Below, piece after piece: positions 51,815 through 59,895 of a stretch of DNA of 64,000 nt. How positions within the stretch are numbered: position 1 is the stretch's first letter; every line of letters begins with the position of its first letter. A program made the translations under genes and the position numbers. The notes beneath the pieces are model-generated. The model saw only the letters and a list, made by a program, of their open reading frames with translations. It ran no database searches and was not told the origin of the DNA. Source of the DNA: Rhizobiaceae bacterium (GTDB lineage Bacteria; Pseudomonadota; Alphaproteobacteria; Rhizobiales; Rhizobiaceae); NCBI GenBank assembly GCA_023953835.1, contig JAMLJB010000001.1, forward strand, positions 1 through 64,000. Reading direction: 5' to 3'.

Positions 51815-52486
51815 TTAGAATTCAAAACCACGAACGATTTCAAAGCCGGGAAGTGGCTTAATTGCCGCATTGAATGCGTATCTGCCTGTCACCTTCCCAC
51901 CCGTCTTTAGATAGATTCGCGCCTTGCCGGCGTTTCCGTACCCCTCGACGGCAACCAGCCGCCCCCCTTCTTTCAACTGGTCCAGAAGCGCGCCCGGCAC
52001 CGCGCCGACGGCCCCTTCAAGGATGATTGCATCATAGGGCGCTTCGGCAGGATAGCCCTCCTGCAACGGCCCTTCGACCACCGCGACATTGTCGCAGCCA
52101 AGCGCGCTCAACGTTTCGGTCGCGCGGCGCGCCAGCTCGGCATCCGATTCGAGCGCGATCACCTGGCCGGAGAGGCGAGACAGCACTGCCGAGGAGTAGC
52201 CGGTCGCGCAGCCGACATCCAGAACAAGGTCCGACGGCTGGATTTCAGCTAGCTGCACCAGCTTCGCGAAGGGAGAGGATTCCATCAGGAAACGCGGAGC
52301 GCCGCCCTCGCCTTCGGTCAGGGCGATATCCTCATCGATATAGGCGAGCGATTTTACCCGCTCGGGGACAAACTCTTCCCTCGGAATTTCCAGAAGCGCC
52401 GAAATTATGGCGAGATCGGTGACATCGGTGGTGCGCACCTGACCGTCCACCATCTTCACGCGCTGCCCGGTATAGTCGATGTTCAT
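51815..52486 (-). CDS. pcm: Protein-L-isoaspartate O-methyltransferase family
   Basis: A 223-residue SAM-dependent methyltransferase of the PCMT family. The N-terminal region VDGQVRTTDVTDLAIISALL and IPREEFVP is typical. SAM motif I is LVLDVGCATGYSSAVLSRL (near residue 87), and AVVEGPLQEGYP follows. The canonical enzyme repairs isoaspartyl residues. This alphaproteobacterial form, always beside tolC, lacks some canonical residues and its substrate is not proven. ATG at 52486. Confidence 0.9.
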   Translation of the reverse strand: MNIDYTGQRVKMVDGQVRTTDVTDLAIISALLEIPREEFVPERVKSLAYIDEDIALTEGEGGAPRFLMESSPFAKLVQLAEIQPSDLVLDVGCATGYSSAVLSRLSGQVIALESDAELARRATETLSALGCDNVAVVEGPLQEGYPAEAPYDAIILEGAVGAVPGALLDQLKEGGRLVAVEGYGNAGKARIYLKTGGKVTGRYAFNAAIKPLPGFEIVRGFEF

Positions 52487-52563
52487 GACGCGCCGGCCCA
52501 CCTCAAGGCGCCCAGCGCGACAAATGCGGCAAGGGCGCAGTTAGAATCGCATAGGTGCGCCTT

Positions 52564-52637
52564 TGGAGGCCTCGCCCGGAATCGAACCGGGATACAAGGA
52601 TTTGCAGTCCTCTGCGTAACCATTCCGCCACGAGGCC
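52564..52637 (-). tRNA. tRNA-Cys (GCA)
   Basis: A 74-nt cloverleaf with acceptor GGCCTCG paired to CGAGGCC and an encoded CCA. The anticodon loop ACTGCAAAT has anticodon GCA between AGGACTG and AATCCT arms. The T loop is GGTTCGATTCC. All arms pair. Confidence 0.96.
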
Positions 52638-52765
52638 CCACGTGCTTGGCGCACACGAGGCTCTTAGGTTGCCGCAAAATTGGCGTCAAGCCGCCCGTGG
52701 GATTTACCCGGCGTTTCCTGGCCTCTTTATGCCGCATGCCGTGGCGCGGCATATCTTGCAAGGCT

Positions 52766-53053
52766 CTAGTCACGGCCTGCGGAGCGGCGCTGCCTGCGCT
52801 CCCACCAGACCACGGCGCGGCGACGAAAGCGCCTGACGACCGCAAACTCGTAGGAAAGCACCAGCAGACCCAAGGGTATCATCCAGAACCCGAGCACAGG
52901 CAAGAAGCCAAGCAATCCGAAGAAACACAGCGCCACGCCAATCGCGACGCGCAACGCACGCGACTGTGGCAAAGGAATCGAACGCCCAAAAACTCGAATT
53001 GCGCGAGGCGCCGGATTTTGCTGGTGAATTCTGTCTTTTTGGTTCTCTTTCAT
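52766..53053 (-). CDS. Small inner-membrane protein
   Basis: A 95-residue protein with two hydrophobic segments packed closely (RALRVAIGVALCFFGLLGFL and PVLGFWMIPLGLLVLSYEFA) and basic ends (RRFRRRAVVWWERRQRRS). The GFLPVLGFWMIPLGLLVLS pattern resembles small alphaproteobacterial membrane proteins related to the PGPGW group. Function unknown. ATG at 53053; the frame extends to 53158 but the shorter start has the better hydrophobicity profile. Confidence 0.7.
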   Translation of the reverse strand: MKENQKDRIHQQNPAPRAIRVFGRSIPLPQSRALRVAIGVALCFFGLLGFLPVLGFWMIPLGLLVLSYEFAVVRRFRRRAVVWWERRQRRSAGRD

Positions 53054-53207
53054 GCGTCCAGCATTGCCCCAAGCGATCTCCCGGTCTGCGCTCAACATAT
53101 GTGCGTGCTGTCGCAGAATGTCACGGCACGAAAAAAAGTTCGTATCTGTTCTTTGCAAAGGGGAAAACTGTTTGCTATAGGCAGCGCCGCGTAACGCGAG
53201 CCCAAGT

Positions 53208-53282
53208 TCCCCGGTAGCTCAGCGGTAGAGCAACCGGCTGTTAACCGGTTGGTCGCTGGTTCGAATCCGGCCCGGGGAGCCA
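53208..53282 (+). tRNA. tRNA-Asn (GTT)
   Basis: A 75-nt cloverleaf. Acceptor TCCCCGG pairs with CCGGGGA, D arm GCTCAGCGGTAGAGC, anticodon GTT in CCGGCTGTTAACCGG, T arm GGTTCGAATCC, followed by GCCA. A promoter-like TTGCAA-16-CTATAG lies 30 bp upstream. Confidence 0.97.
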
Positions 53283-53493
53283 ACACTTTCAGAGACTTAG
53301 CAGATTTATCGCCCGTCAGAATCGACGGCAGCGCGGTTCTGGTATCAATTTCTTGCCCAGAATTGCTCTCTGCGTGATCGCAAGTGGATCACCACTTTCG
53401 GGCGCGATTCGGATCAGAACCAAACCGCAGAACAAAGTCGCACCGTCCGACAGGTCACTTTGCGCTCGAACACGGGGCAATGCCCCGTTGCTC

Positions 53494-53534
53494 CACCTCT
53501 AACGCGAAGCGCTTTGGAATCATCGTTAGAGGTG
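53494..53534. repeat. 11-bp inverted repeat around an AAGCGCTT core
   Basis: CACCTCTAACG (53494-53504) and CGTTAGAGGTG (53524-53534) are exact inverses. The 19-bp loop contains the palindrome AAGCGCTT and GGAATCAT. Just upstream ACGGGGCA-A-TGCCCCGT (53472-53488) is another perfect dyad. The pair occupies the gap between tRNA-Asn and the glycine-rich gene; the remainder of 53283-53613 holds nothing recognised. Confidence 0.6.
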
Positions 53535-53613
53535 TAGATCCGGCCTGTCCCGCCCCTCGACCAACATGGCAATCATCGCGGAGAATTGCGAGCGGTCAGC
53601 CAATCTCTCTGGA

Positions 53614-55263
53614 TTACCAGTTCCTTCCCTTCCCGCTCTCGCCGCCCTTGCCGCCGTCACCCTTGCCGCCCTTGCCGCCGTCACCCTTGCCGCCCTTGCC
53701 GCCGTCACCCTTGCCGCCCTTGCCGCCGTCACCCTTGCTGCCCTTGCCGCCGTCACCCTTGCTGCCCTTGCCGCTGTCACCCTTGCCGCCCTTGCCGCTG
53801 TCACCCTTGCCGCCTTTGCCGCCGTCACCCTTGCCGCCTTTGCCGCCGTCACCCTTGCCGCCTTTGCCGCCGTCACCCTTGCCGCCATGATCTCCGCCGT
53901 GGCCATGTCCATGTCCATGTCCCCCGCCGTGCCCTGGTCCATGACCACTGCCATTGTCCCCATTGCCGTTGCCGCCATCGCCACCGCCGTTTCCGTTGCC
54001 GCCGTCTCCGCCGCCATTGCCGTTGCCGCCGTCTCCGCCGCCATTGCCGTTGCCGCCGTCTCCGCCGCCATTGCCATTGCCGCCGTCTCCGCCGCCATTT
54101 CCATTGCCGCCGTCACCGCCGCCATTTCCATTGCCGCCGTCACCGCCGCCGTTACCGTTGCCGCCGTCTCCGCCGCCATTGCCGTTGCCGCCGTCTCCGC
54201 CACCATTGCCATTGCCGCCGTTACCGCCGCCATTGCCGTTGCCGCCGTCTCCGCCGCCATTGCCGTTGCCGCCGTCACCGCCACCATTGCCATTGCCGCC
54301 GTCACCGCCGCCATTTCCGTTGCCGCCGTCTCCGCCGCCATTGCCGTTGCCGCCGTCTCCGCCGCCATTGCCGTTGCCGCCGTCTCCGCCGCCGTTGCCG
54401 TTGCCGCCGTCACCGCCGCCATTTCCATTGCCGCCGTCTCCGCCGCCATTTCCATTGCGGCCGTCACCGCCGCCGTTACCGTTTGCGTTGCCGCCGTCAC
54501 CATTTGCGTTTCCATGACGACCATCATTGTCACCGTTTCTCTGGCCAGACGGCGCCAGCGCAGTCGATGCCAATGCGTTACAGAGTGTATCGGCATTCGG
54601 ATGGTCTTTCTGAAACCGCGCGAGCGCGGCGCTGGATCCAGACTGGATAATGCTGTCGCAAAGGCTGGCCAAATTCCCGGCGCCGCCCGCACGATTGGCA
54701 AAGTCCCCATTTTCGCCATTTCCGGTTCCAACCGGTGTCAGTGCGGTCGAAGCAGTCGCGTTACAGATCGTGCCTGCATTCGGATACTGCTTCTGGAATC
54801 GCGAAAGGGCTTCGATGGAGCCTGACTTCAGAATGCTTGCGCACAAATTGGCTGCATTCTTTTCGCCACCCACCTGCCCTGGCGTGGTGCCGTTTCCGGC
54901 ACCGGCCCTTGTCGATGCGGTTGAAGCCGTTGCATTGCAAATGGTGCCCGCATTCGGATGCTGTTTCTGGAAGCGCGCAAGCGCGTCGCTGGACCCGGTT
55001 TCGAGGACGCTCGCGCACAGGCAGTCCTCGGCCGTTCCACTTTCGGCCCTGCACTCGGCCGTCGCTTGCGCGCCGGCCGATTTCAACGTGGAGGCGCCAG
55101 CACCTGGATCGCCGGTCGGAACGGCTTCGGTTCCAACCTCCTGAGCCGTGGAAGCGCGCGCATCGCCGAGATCGACCCACTTCATGCCAACAGGATCGGC
55201 AGCGAGTGCGGGAGATCCCAGAAGAAGAATTGAGGCGGCAAAAATGTGCATGCGCATTGGCAT
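53614..55263 (-). CDS. Exported glycine-rich protein with three Cys-containing repeats and two tandem arrays
   Basis: A 549-residue secreted protein; I do not recognise a family. A signal peptide ends near residue 21 (SPALAAD). Residues about 80-235 hold three copies of a roughly 35-residue module with two Cys, of the form LCxSxxxxGSxxALxRFQK followed by PNAxTxCNAxAST. Next come about 20 copies of NGNGGGDGG (27-bp unit), a His-rich bridge (HGPGHGGGHGHGHGHGG), then about 10 copies of GGKGDGGK (24-bp unit) and a short GKGRNW end. Asp/Gly/Asn arrays of this kind suggest a calcium-responsive or adhesive surface protein (inference). AGGAGA precedes the ATG. ATG at 55263, 55257 or 55251 possible. 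Transcribed alone, toward tRNA-Asn. Confidence 0.75.
   Translation of the reverse strand: MPMRMHIFAASILLLGSPALAADPVGMKWVDLGDARASTAQEVGTEAVPTGDPGAGASTLKSAGAQATAECRAESGTAEDCLCASVLETGSSDALARFQKQHPNAGTICNATASTASTRAGAGNGTTPGQVGGEKNAANLCASILKSGSIEALSRFQKQYPNAGTICNATASTALTPVGTGNGENGDFANRAGGAGNLASLCDSIIQSGSSAALARFQKDHPNADTLCNALASTALAPSGQRNGDNDGRHGNANGDGGNANGNGGGDGRNGNGGGDGGNGNGGGDGGNGNGGGDGGNGNGGGDGGNGNGGGDGGNGNGGGDGGNGNGGGDGGNGNGGGDGGNGNGGGNGGNGNGGGDGGNGNGGGDGGNGNGGGDGGNGNGGGDGGNGNGGGDGGNGNGGGDGGNGNGGGDGGNGNGGGDGGNGNGGGDGGNGNGDNGSGHGPGHGGGHGHGHGHGGDHGGKGDGGKGGKGDGGKGGKGDGGKGGKGDSGKGGKGDSGKGSKGDGGKGSKGDGGKGGKGDGGKGGKGDGGKGGKGDGGKGGESGKGRNW
53640..54490. repeat. Two adjacent tandem repeat arrays (24-bp and 27-bp units)
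   Basis: At about 53640-53885 a 24-bp unit (CCGTCACCCTTGCCGCC core) repeats roughly ten times. At about 53945-54490 a 27-bp unit (TTGCCGTTGCCGCCGTC core) repeats about twenty times. Both unit lengths are multiples of three, so changes in copy number keep the frame. Because the repeats are GC-skewed and almost stop-free, long spurious reading frames exist on both strands here. Confidence 0.85.
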
Positions 55264-55519
55264 TTTCTCCTGCGTTTTACTCGGAGCAGGACATGCTCCG
55301 TTCGGACCTCTTCACCACGAGTGCTGAAGCGGCTCTCAACTGCGAGTTGTCTTGGAAGGGGGTGCCACTGGACCTCCGCCCGGCAGCGCAAGGGCGGCGC
55401 AAGGGCGTGGCGGCTGAACGGGAATCAGGCTCGGTGCACCAGGCAATTTCGCTGCTGGCCGACCGAAATCAGTCGAACGATGCATCTCTAGCCAATTGCC
55501 CCATTCATGCGAGATCGTG

Positions 55520-55790
55520 ATGATTCAAATTAAATTGTAAGTTTCTCCTAGATAAATTTTTCACCCTTACACAAGAGGGAATTTACCCGCATTGAATAAT
55601 TTAAGGTTATTAAAGTTTAAATTGATATAAATATTTATATTTTACATGTTTCCTCAAACTTAAGTACTTAGATAAAATTTTCGATAATCAAACTATCTTG
55701 CATTAAATATAAAATCTAATACTGAAGGCAGCTCATTGCTGCTTTTGTATTCTGTTTAATCTCATGTATTACCGCTTGCGACCTCAAGCA
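55520..55790. other. AT-rich intergenic segment
   Basis: About 270 bp of strongly AT-rich DNA in an otherwise GC-rich window, with A/T runs such as TAAATTTTT, AATATTTATATTTTA and AAATATAAAAT. It lies between the start of the glycine-rich gene and the lipoprotein gene at 55805 and probably supplies a promoter. The segment 55264-55520 before it has ordinary composition and no recognised gene. It suits binding of an H-NS-like or MucR-like silencer (inference). Confidence 0.7.
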
Positions 55791-55804
55791 AAAGAGGTCG
55801 TTCA

Positions 55805-56284
55805 ATGAACCGCATACTGGTAGCTTTTGCAGTCACCGCCCTCCTCAGTGGCTGTTCCACCGTGGGCGGCTCTACCGCCAGCACCAGTGATTCGGCGGGT
55901 TACAAGGCGCGGCAATCAGCGAAGGAATTCGTCGTCAGGAATGATAGCGGCGGCTATGTGGTCGCCTATGCGATGCGAGTCGCCGAGCTTAAGCGGAACG
56001 AACGAAAACTCAGATTTGCTGGCCGGTGCGATTCAGCCTGCACCATGTATCTTGGCCTTCCCCGAAACAGGGTTTGCGTGGAGCCTGGAGCCTATTTTCG
56101 ATTTCACCGTCCGACCGCGCGTTCAAGCGCGACGGTCGCCGCGGCAACTGAGTTTCTGATGCGATCCTATCCGGGATGGGTCCGGGAATGGATAGCGGCA
56201 AATGGCGGCCTTACGAGCACGCTGAAGACCATGAAGTACGATCACACGCGCAAATATCTGCCGACTTGTGACGTCTCAGCCTGA
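55805..56284 (+). CDS. Lipoprotein with a COG3904-like core
   Basis: A 159-residue protein with a lipobox (ALLSGC, Cys17), so likely outer- or inner-membrane anchored. The core GGYVVAYAMRVAELKRNERK, then RCDSACTMYLGLPRNRVCVE and AYFRFHRP, resembles the periplasmic COG3904 group of ClpP/crotonase-fold proteins, where the Ser-Ala-Cys-Thr turn is conserved. Whether it is an active hydrolase is doubtful: it is short and no full triad is visible. Starts a run of small exported proteins. Confidence 0.75.
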   Translation: MNRILVAFAVTALLSGCSTVGGSTASTSDSAGYKARQSAKEFVVRNDSGGYVVAYAMRVAELKRNERKLRFAGRCDSACTMYLGLPRNRVCVEPGAYFRFHRPTARSSATVAAATEFLMRSYPGWVREWIAANGGLTSTLKTMKYDHTRKYLPTCDVSA

Positions 56285-56387
56285 TTTCAGGCTGAGATTC
56301 TGCGCCGGGGGCTGCCAGCGGCTCCAGCACCGCTTGACTACAAGCCTCGTACGGAGGCGTAATGGTATGTTCACAGGGGAACTCGAC

Positions 56388-56555
56388 ATGAGACTCTCTG
56401 CACGCATATCAATCGCAATACTTTCTTGCGTGGTCCTTTGCGGGTGTGTCGGCGGCCCCGGCCCCAGCACACCATCGGTGCTCTGCAGTCCGAGGGCGAC
56501 GGAGTGCCCGGACTACCCGACAGCATCCATCGTGCCGACGGTGAGCGTGCAATAG
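56388..56555 (+). CDS. Very small lipoprotein
   Basis: A 55-residue frame with a lipoprotein signal (SIAILSCVVLCGC, Cys at about 19) and GGGGA 7 nt before the ATG. The mature part is about 37 residues, Pro/Ser/Thr-rich with two further Cys (VLCSPRATECPDYP). I recognise no family. In-frame upstream starts lack a signal sequence. Confidence 0.6.
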   Translation: MRLSARISIAILSCVVLCGCVGGPGPSTPSVLCSPRATECPDYPTASIVPTVSVQ

Positions 56556-56583
56556 AGCAAACACTTGGCTGGTGTTCGTTTTT

Positions 56584-56919
56584 TCAGATTTTTGACCGCC
56601 GCCAGCCCGCGCGCCTTGCTTCCTGCTCGGAGCAGAAATAGCGCTCCCCATATTCAGGGCGGATGATTGTCGCTTCATAGTATTTCTGACCCGGCACGTG
56701 GTATATTCTCTCGCCGGTGTTGATGCTGACATTGCCTTTGATGTTGCAGGCCGCCCGAGCGCCCCGAATTTCGCCTCCCCTGATTTCGCCTCCCTTGATA
56801 AGGCGAACGGCAGCGCCACCCGCACCGGAAACAACCCGGCTGTCGGCAGCCATGTAGCCGAAACCCGCCGCCCCACACAGCAGCAAAGCGATTGGCCAGG
56901 ATGTGGAGTTTGCTCGCAT
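56584..56919 (-). CDS. Small exported protein with a sunset-type Cys domain
   Basis: A 111-residue protein. An N-terminal membrane helix or signal (SWPIALLLCGAAGFGYMAA) precedes the domain CNIKGNVSINTGERIYHVPG, KYYEATIIRPEYGERYFCSE, QEARRAGWRRSKI. This is the C-terminal module seen in ExoI-like nucleases and in so-called sunset domain proteins of Rhizobiales, with two conserved Cys. Here it stands alone without the nuclease. An internal duplication GGEIRGGEIRG lies just before it. Function unknown. Confidence 0.75.
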   Translation of the reverse strand: MRANSTSWPIALLLCGAAGFGYMAADSRVVSGAGGAAVRLIKGGEIRGGEIRGARAACNIKGNVSINTGERIYHVPGQKYYEATIIRPEYGERYFCSEQEARRAGWRRSKI

Positions 56920-57182
56920 GTTGCATGGTACCCAACCAGGGGTTGAAACCTGCTGAAAGCAATTCAGCCAATTTTACGACTGGCTGGACGGTCCTCCTTA
57001 ACCCCCTGCTAACCACGTTCGTTCACCATGAGAATTGCGGTCGCGTTGCGTATCTGACCGTTGCCCGGCCAGCAGCCCCCGCCCAATAAACCCTAGCTGG
57101 CCGGGTACTAATTCTCGTCGCGCAGCTACCGACTTCGAGATCGGGCTGCCTCTCAATCTCCATGCACGGAAAGGGAAGTGCC

Positions 57183-57326
57183 ATGGACAAGAACGCATCT
57201 TTCGCATTCCTTTGCGCTGCCGCTGTGGTCCTTGCCCTTGCGCTTGGCCATGCCACCGAAAGGCCCGGCCAACTATCGATGCAATCAGACATGATTGCTC
57301 CGGTGACGTATTCTTCGATTGAATGA
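57183..57326 (+). CDS. 47-residue hypothetical membrane or exported peptide
   Basis: The frame starts MDKNASFAFLCAAAVVLALA, a likely signal or membrane anchor, and continues for 26 polar residues. AGGGAAG stands 4-5 nt before the ATG. The start and hydrophobic segment look real, but no family is recognised. It overlaps an open frame on the other strand. The flanking 56920-57182 and 57327-57407 hold nothing else. Confidence 0.5.
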   Translation: MDKNASFAFLCAAAVVLALALGHATERPGQLSMQSDMIAPVTYSSIE

Positions 57327-57407
57327 CGCACCATCCCGGTTGCAACATTTCGTGACGGAACCAGTCCCCATTCAGGCCGTTACTGGCGATCTGGGAGGTT
57401 CCGTCCG

Positions 57408-57602
57408 ATGCATGCCTCAATTACGAAATCCGATAGCGCACTCCTGACCGAGGTTTCAAAAGGCAATCTCTCCGGGATCGAACCGCGCGAAACCCTGCGT
57501 CTCCTGCTCCAGCTTCAAGACCGCGGACTTGTAACGATGTGCGCTAAGGGATGGGCGTTGACCCATGATGGCAAGCAGATGCTGGACGCCATAGGCAGAT
57601 AG
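57408..57602 (+). CDS. Small hypothetical protein, winged-helix-like
   Basis: A 64-residue cytoplasmic protein: LLTEVSKGNLSGIEPRETLR, then LLQLQDRGLVTMCAKGWALT and HDGKQMLDAIGR. The pattern (two helices, then a turn with a short hairpin and LTxxGKxxL) is like the second half of a winged helix-turn-helix. GGGAGG lies 9 nt before the ATG. No partner gene is obvious. Confidence 0.6.
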   Translation: MHASITKSDSALLTEVSKGNLSGIEPRETLRLLLQLQDRGLVTMCAKGWALTHDGKQMLDAIGR

Positions 57603-57683
57603 GCTCGCCCTTCTCAAATACCCTATACCGCAGGTTGAAGCGGACATATCCTGTCAGTTCGTTTCTCAGCTGGCGAGGTTCGT

Positions 57684-58082
57684 GTGCGCGCTTCACTTGC
57701 ACTTTTGATGCTCATGGTCTGTGAGCCGGCAACGGCGCAGGACATAAGTTTCCGTAGCCCCACCGGCAACATCCACTGCATGATCTTTGACGGCTCCTAT
57801 CGAGGCGCGCGATGCGATCTCGGTCAGTTCACCCCTTCCTACACGCGGCCTTCCGACTGCGATCTGGACTGGGGCTACGCATTCGAGGTTGGAGCGACCG
57901 GCCCGGGCGCGCCGCTTTGCGCGGGCGATACCGTCAAGGATCCGAAAGCAGCCATACTCAACTATGGCCATTCGGTTCGAAGGGGCGGCCTCACCTGCAC
58001 CTCGGAGCGCAGCGGAATGACATGCGTCAATAGCCAGGGCCACGGTTTCAAGGTGGCTCGCGCCAGACAGAAAGCCTTCTAA
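57684..58082 (+). CDS. Exported DUF6636-like protein
   Basis: A 132-residue periplasmic protein. The signal peptide is ALLMLMVCEPATAQ, cut near residue 19. The mature part, FRSPTGNIHCMIFDGSYRGA, RCDLGQFTPSYTRP, DCDLDWGYAF, APLCAGDTV and GGLTCTSERSGMTCVNSQGH, has the spaced Cys and FRSPTGNI pattern of the DUF6636 family, probably with three disulfides. Start is GTG at 57684. Role unknown. Confidence 0.82.
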   Translation: MRASLALLMLMVCEPATAQDISFRSPTGNIHCMIFDGSYRGARCDLGQFTPSYTRPSDCDLDWGYAFEVGATGPGAPLCAGDTVKDPKAAILNYGHSVRRGGLTCTSERSGMTCVNSQGHGFKVARARQKAF

Positions 58083-58156
58083 CTCTCTCGGTCGCCGGCA
58101 TCGTTGCCAAGGTCCTGCCGCGCGTCTATTCAGGAGCCCGTCACCGAGGGCTGCAG

Positions 58157-58903
58157 ATGGATGCGATAGTAACTGCCGGAATGCTTGTTATCGGCGACGA
58201 AATCCTTTCGGGGCGGACCAAAGACCGCAATATTGGCCACCTCGCGGATATCATGACCGCAATCGGCATCGACCTTCGGGAAGTCCGCATCGTGGCCGAC
58301 GATCAGCAAGCCATCGTCGACGCGCTCAATGCCTTGCGGGCCGGGTACACCTATGTGTTCACCACGGGCGGCATCGGCCCCACGCATGACGACATTACAG
58401 CCGATGCGGTCGCGGCTGCATTCGGCGTTGCGTGCGAATATGACGAGCGGGCGCTCCAGCTGCTTGCCGAGAACTACGCGCGCCGCGACATTGAATTCAC
58501 TGACACCCGCAAACGCATGGCGCGCATGCCGCGCGGTGCCGAGCACATTGCGAATCCGGTTTCGACCGCGCCGGGTTTCAAGATCGGGAACGTGCATGTG
58601 ATGGCCGGGGTGCCGGCCATATTCCAGGCCATGCTGGACAATGTCGTGCCAACGCTGAAAACCGGAACCAAGCTGCTGTCGGCGACGGTCCATTGCCCTT
58701 TCGGCGAGGGTGTTATCGGTGCGCCGCTCGCCGAAATCCAGAAAGCACACCCCGACACGATCATCGGCTCCTATCCGAAATATCAGGATGGCAGTTTCTG
58801 GACCGAACTCGTGGTGCGCGCGCGCAACCAGAGCGCACTCGACGCGGCGCATGCGGCAGTGAAGGAGATGGTCGCCTCGCTTGAGCGCGCGCAGGCGGGC
58901 TGA
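58157..58903 (+). CDS. CinA/MoaB-like molybdopterin-binding domain protein
   Basis: A 248-residue protein with the MoCF_biosynth fold. VIGDEILSGRTKDRNI (residues 11-26), the TTGGIGPTHDDITADAVAAA loop (near 69) and VHVMAGVPAIFQAML (near 155) match the competence/damage-inducible protein A family. It lacks the separate C-terminal nicotinamide-nucleotide amidase domain, as in the stand-alone alphaproteobacterial form. The N-terminal domain of CinA acts as an ADP-ribose pyrophosphatase in some bacteria; whether this one does is unknown. Confidence 0.9.
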   Translation: MDAIVTAGMLVIGDEILSGRTKDRNIGHLADIMTAIGIDLREVRIVADDQQAIVDALNALRAGYTYVFTTGGIGPTHDDITADAVAAAFGVACEYDERALQLLAENYARRDIEFTDTRKRMARMPRGAEHIANPVSTAPGFKIGNVHVMAGVPAIFQAMLDNVVPTLKTGTKLLSATVHCPFGEGVIGAPLAEIQKAHPDTIIGSYPKYQDGSFWTELVVRARNQSALDAAHAAVKEMVASLERAQAG

Positions 58904-58989
58904 ACAGCGTTTTCTTTGCGCCACGGCACGTTGCGTGTAGAGTTAGGATGCGCGTTCGCTGTGCGGGTCAGGCGACGGAGGAGCCACAC

Positions 58990-59811
58990 ATGACCTACAA
59001 GTCTATCTTCGTGGTCGTTCAAACCGAGGAGGAAGCCCCTGCCCTGCTTGAGGGTGCGGTGCGGCTTGCAAAGCACTTCGATTCCCACCTCATCGGCTTC
59101 CATTCGGAGCCGGTTCAGCTTTCCTATGCGGCGGCCGCGGGATTTCCAGACGCAGACTACATCCGAGAGACGACGGAAATCGGCATTGCCAGAACGAAGG
59201 CGATCGAAGCGGCGTTCAAAGCCCGCGTCACGGACGAGAATATCTCCGCCGCCTGGGGCGCACTGGAAGCGCCCGGTCCCGACCATGCCATCGGGGATAT
59301 TTCGCTCGCGCATTCGGTTGACCTTATCCTCGCCGCGCAGCCGACCGCACCCTCAGGCGAATCTGGCGAGATCGACAGCCTTCTCTACGATTCCGGGCGC
59401 CCGCTGCTCGTGCTGCCACATGATCGCACCTGCCCGGACGGATTCCGCCGCATCCTGATCGGCTGGAACGGCACAAAACAGGCCGCGAGGGCGGTTTTCG
59501 ACGCCCTGCCCTTGCTCAAGGCAGCCGACACCGTCGAACTGCTTGTGGTGGAGCGATCTCAGGAAGACGCCCCGATAGGGCGAACCGTAACGGATACGCT
59601 CAAACGCCACGGCGTTCATGTCCAGCGAGTGACGGAGCTTGCCGGGAAGCGATCCATCGAGGAAGTTCTGGCCAACAGGATTGCGGCGACGGGCGCCGAC
59701 CTGCTCGTGCTTGGCGCCTACAGCCACTCATGGTTGCGCGAGTTCCTGTTCGGCGGCGTGACCCACCACATATTGCAGTCATGCTCGGTCGCGACATTCC
59801 TCTCGCGCTGA
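58990..59811 (+). CDS. Tandem universal stress protein
   Basis: A 273-residue protein with two UspA domains. The first (residues 1-145) is YKSIFVVVQTEEEAPALLEG with a degenerate nucleotide loop. The second (150-273) is RRILIGWNGTKQAARAVFDA and LLVLGAYSHSWLREFLFGGV, THHILQ, with a GAYxHSxxRExxFGGVT ATP-binding motif intact. Starts at ATG 58990, after GGAGG in GACGGAGGAGCC. It likely acts in general stress survival. Confidence 0.9.
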   Translation: MTYKSIFVVVQTEEEAPALLEGAVRLAKHFDSHLIGFHSEPVQLSYAAAAGFPDADYIRETTEIGIARTKAIEAAFKARVTDENISAAWGALEAPGPDHAIGDISLAHSVDLILAAQPTAPSGESGEIDSLLYDSGRPLLVLPHDRTCPDGFRRILIGWNGTKQAARAVFDALPLLKAADTVELLVVERSQEDAPIGRTVTDTLKRHGVHVQRVTELAGKRSIEEVLANRIAATGADLLVLGAYSHSWLREFLFGGVTHHILQSCSVATFLSR

Positions 59812-59895
59812 AGTTGGGCAGCTCTTGATCCTGCCCGCTTGCCAATCGAGCACTTTTCCCGCTAAGTGCGCCCGCATTCCCGCCGGAGTGCCGTC

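Noticed and set aside
53526..54825. Several long open frames on both strands across the tandem repeats (for example 419 codons on +)
   Set aside because: GC-skewed repeats lack stop codons in most frames. Only the minus-strand frame has a signal peptide, a ribosome-binding site and non-repetitive conserved-looking modules. The direct repeats lack unique spacers, so it is not a CRISPR array either.
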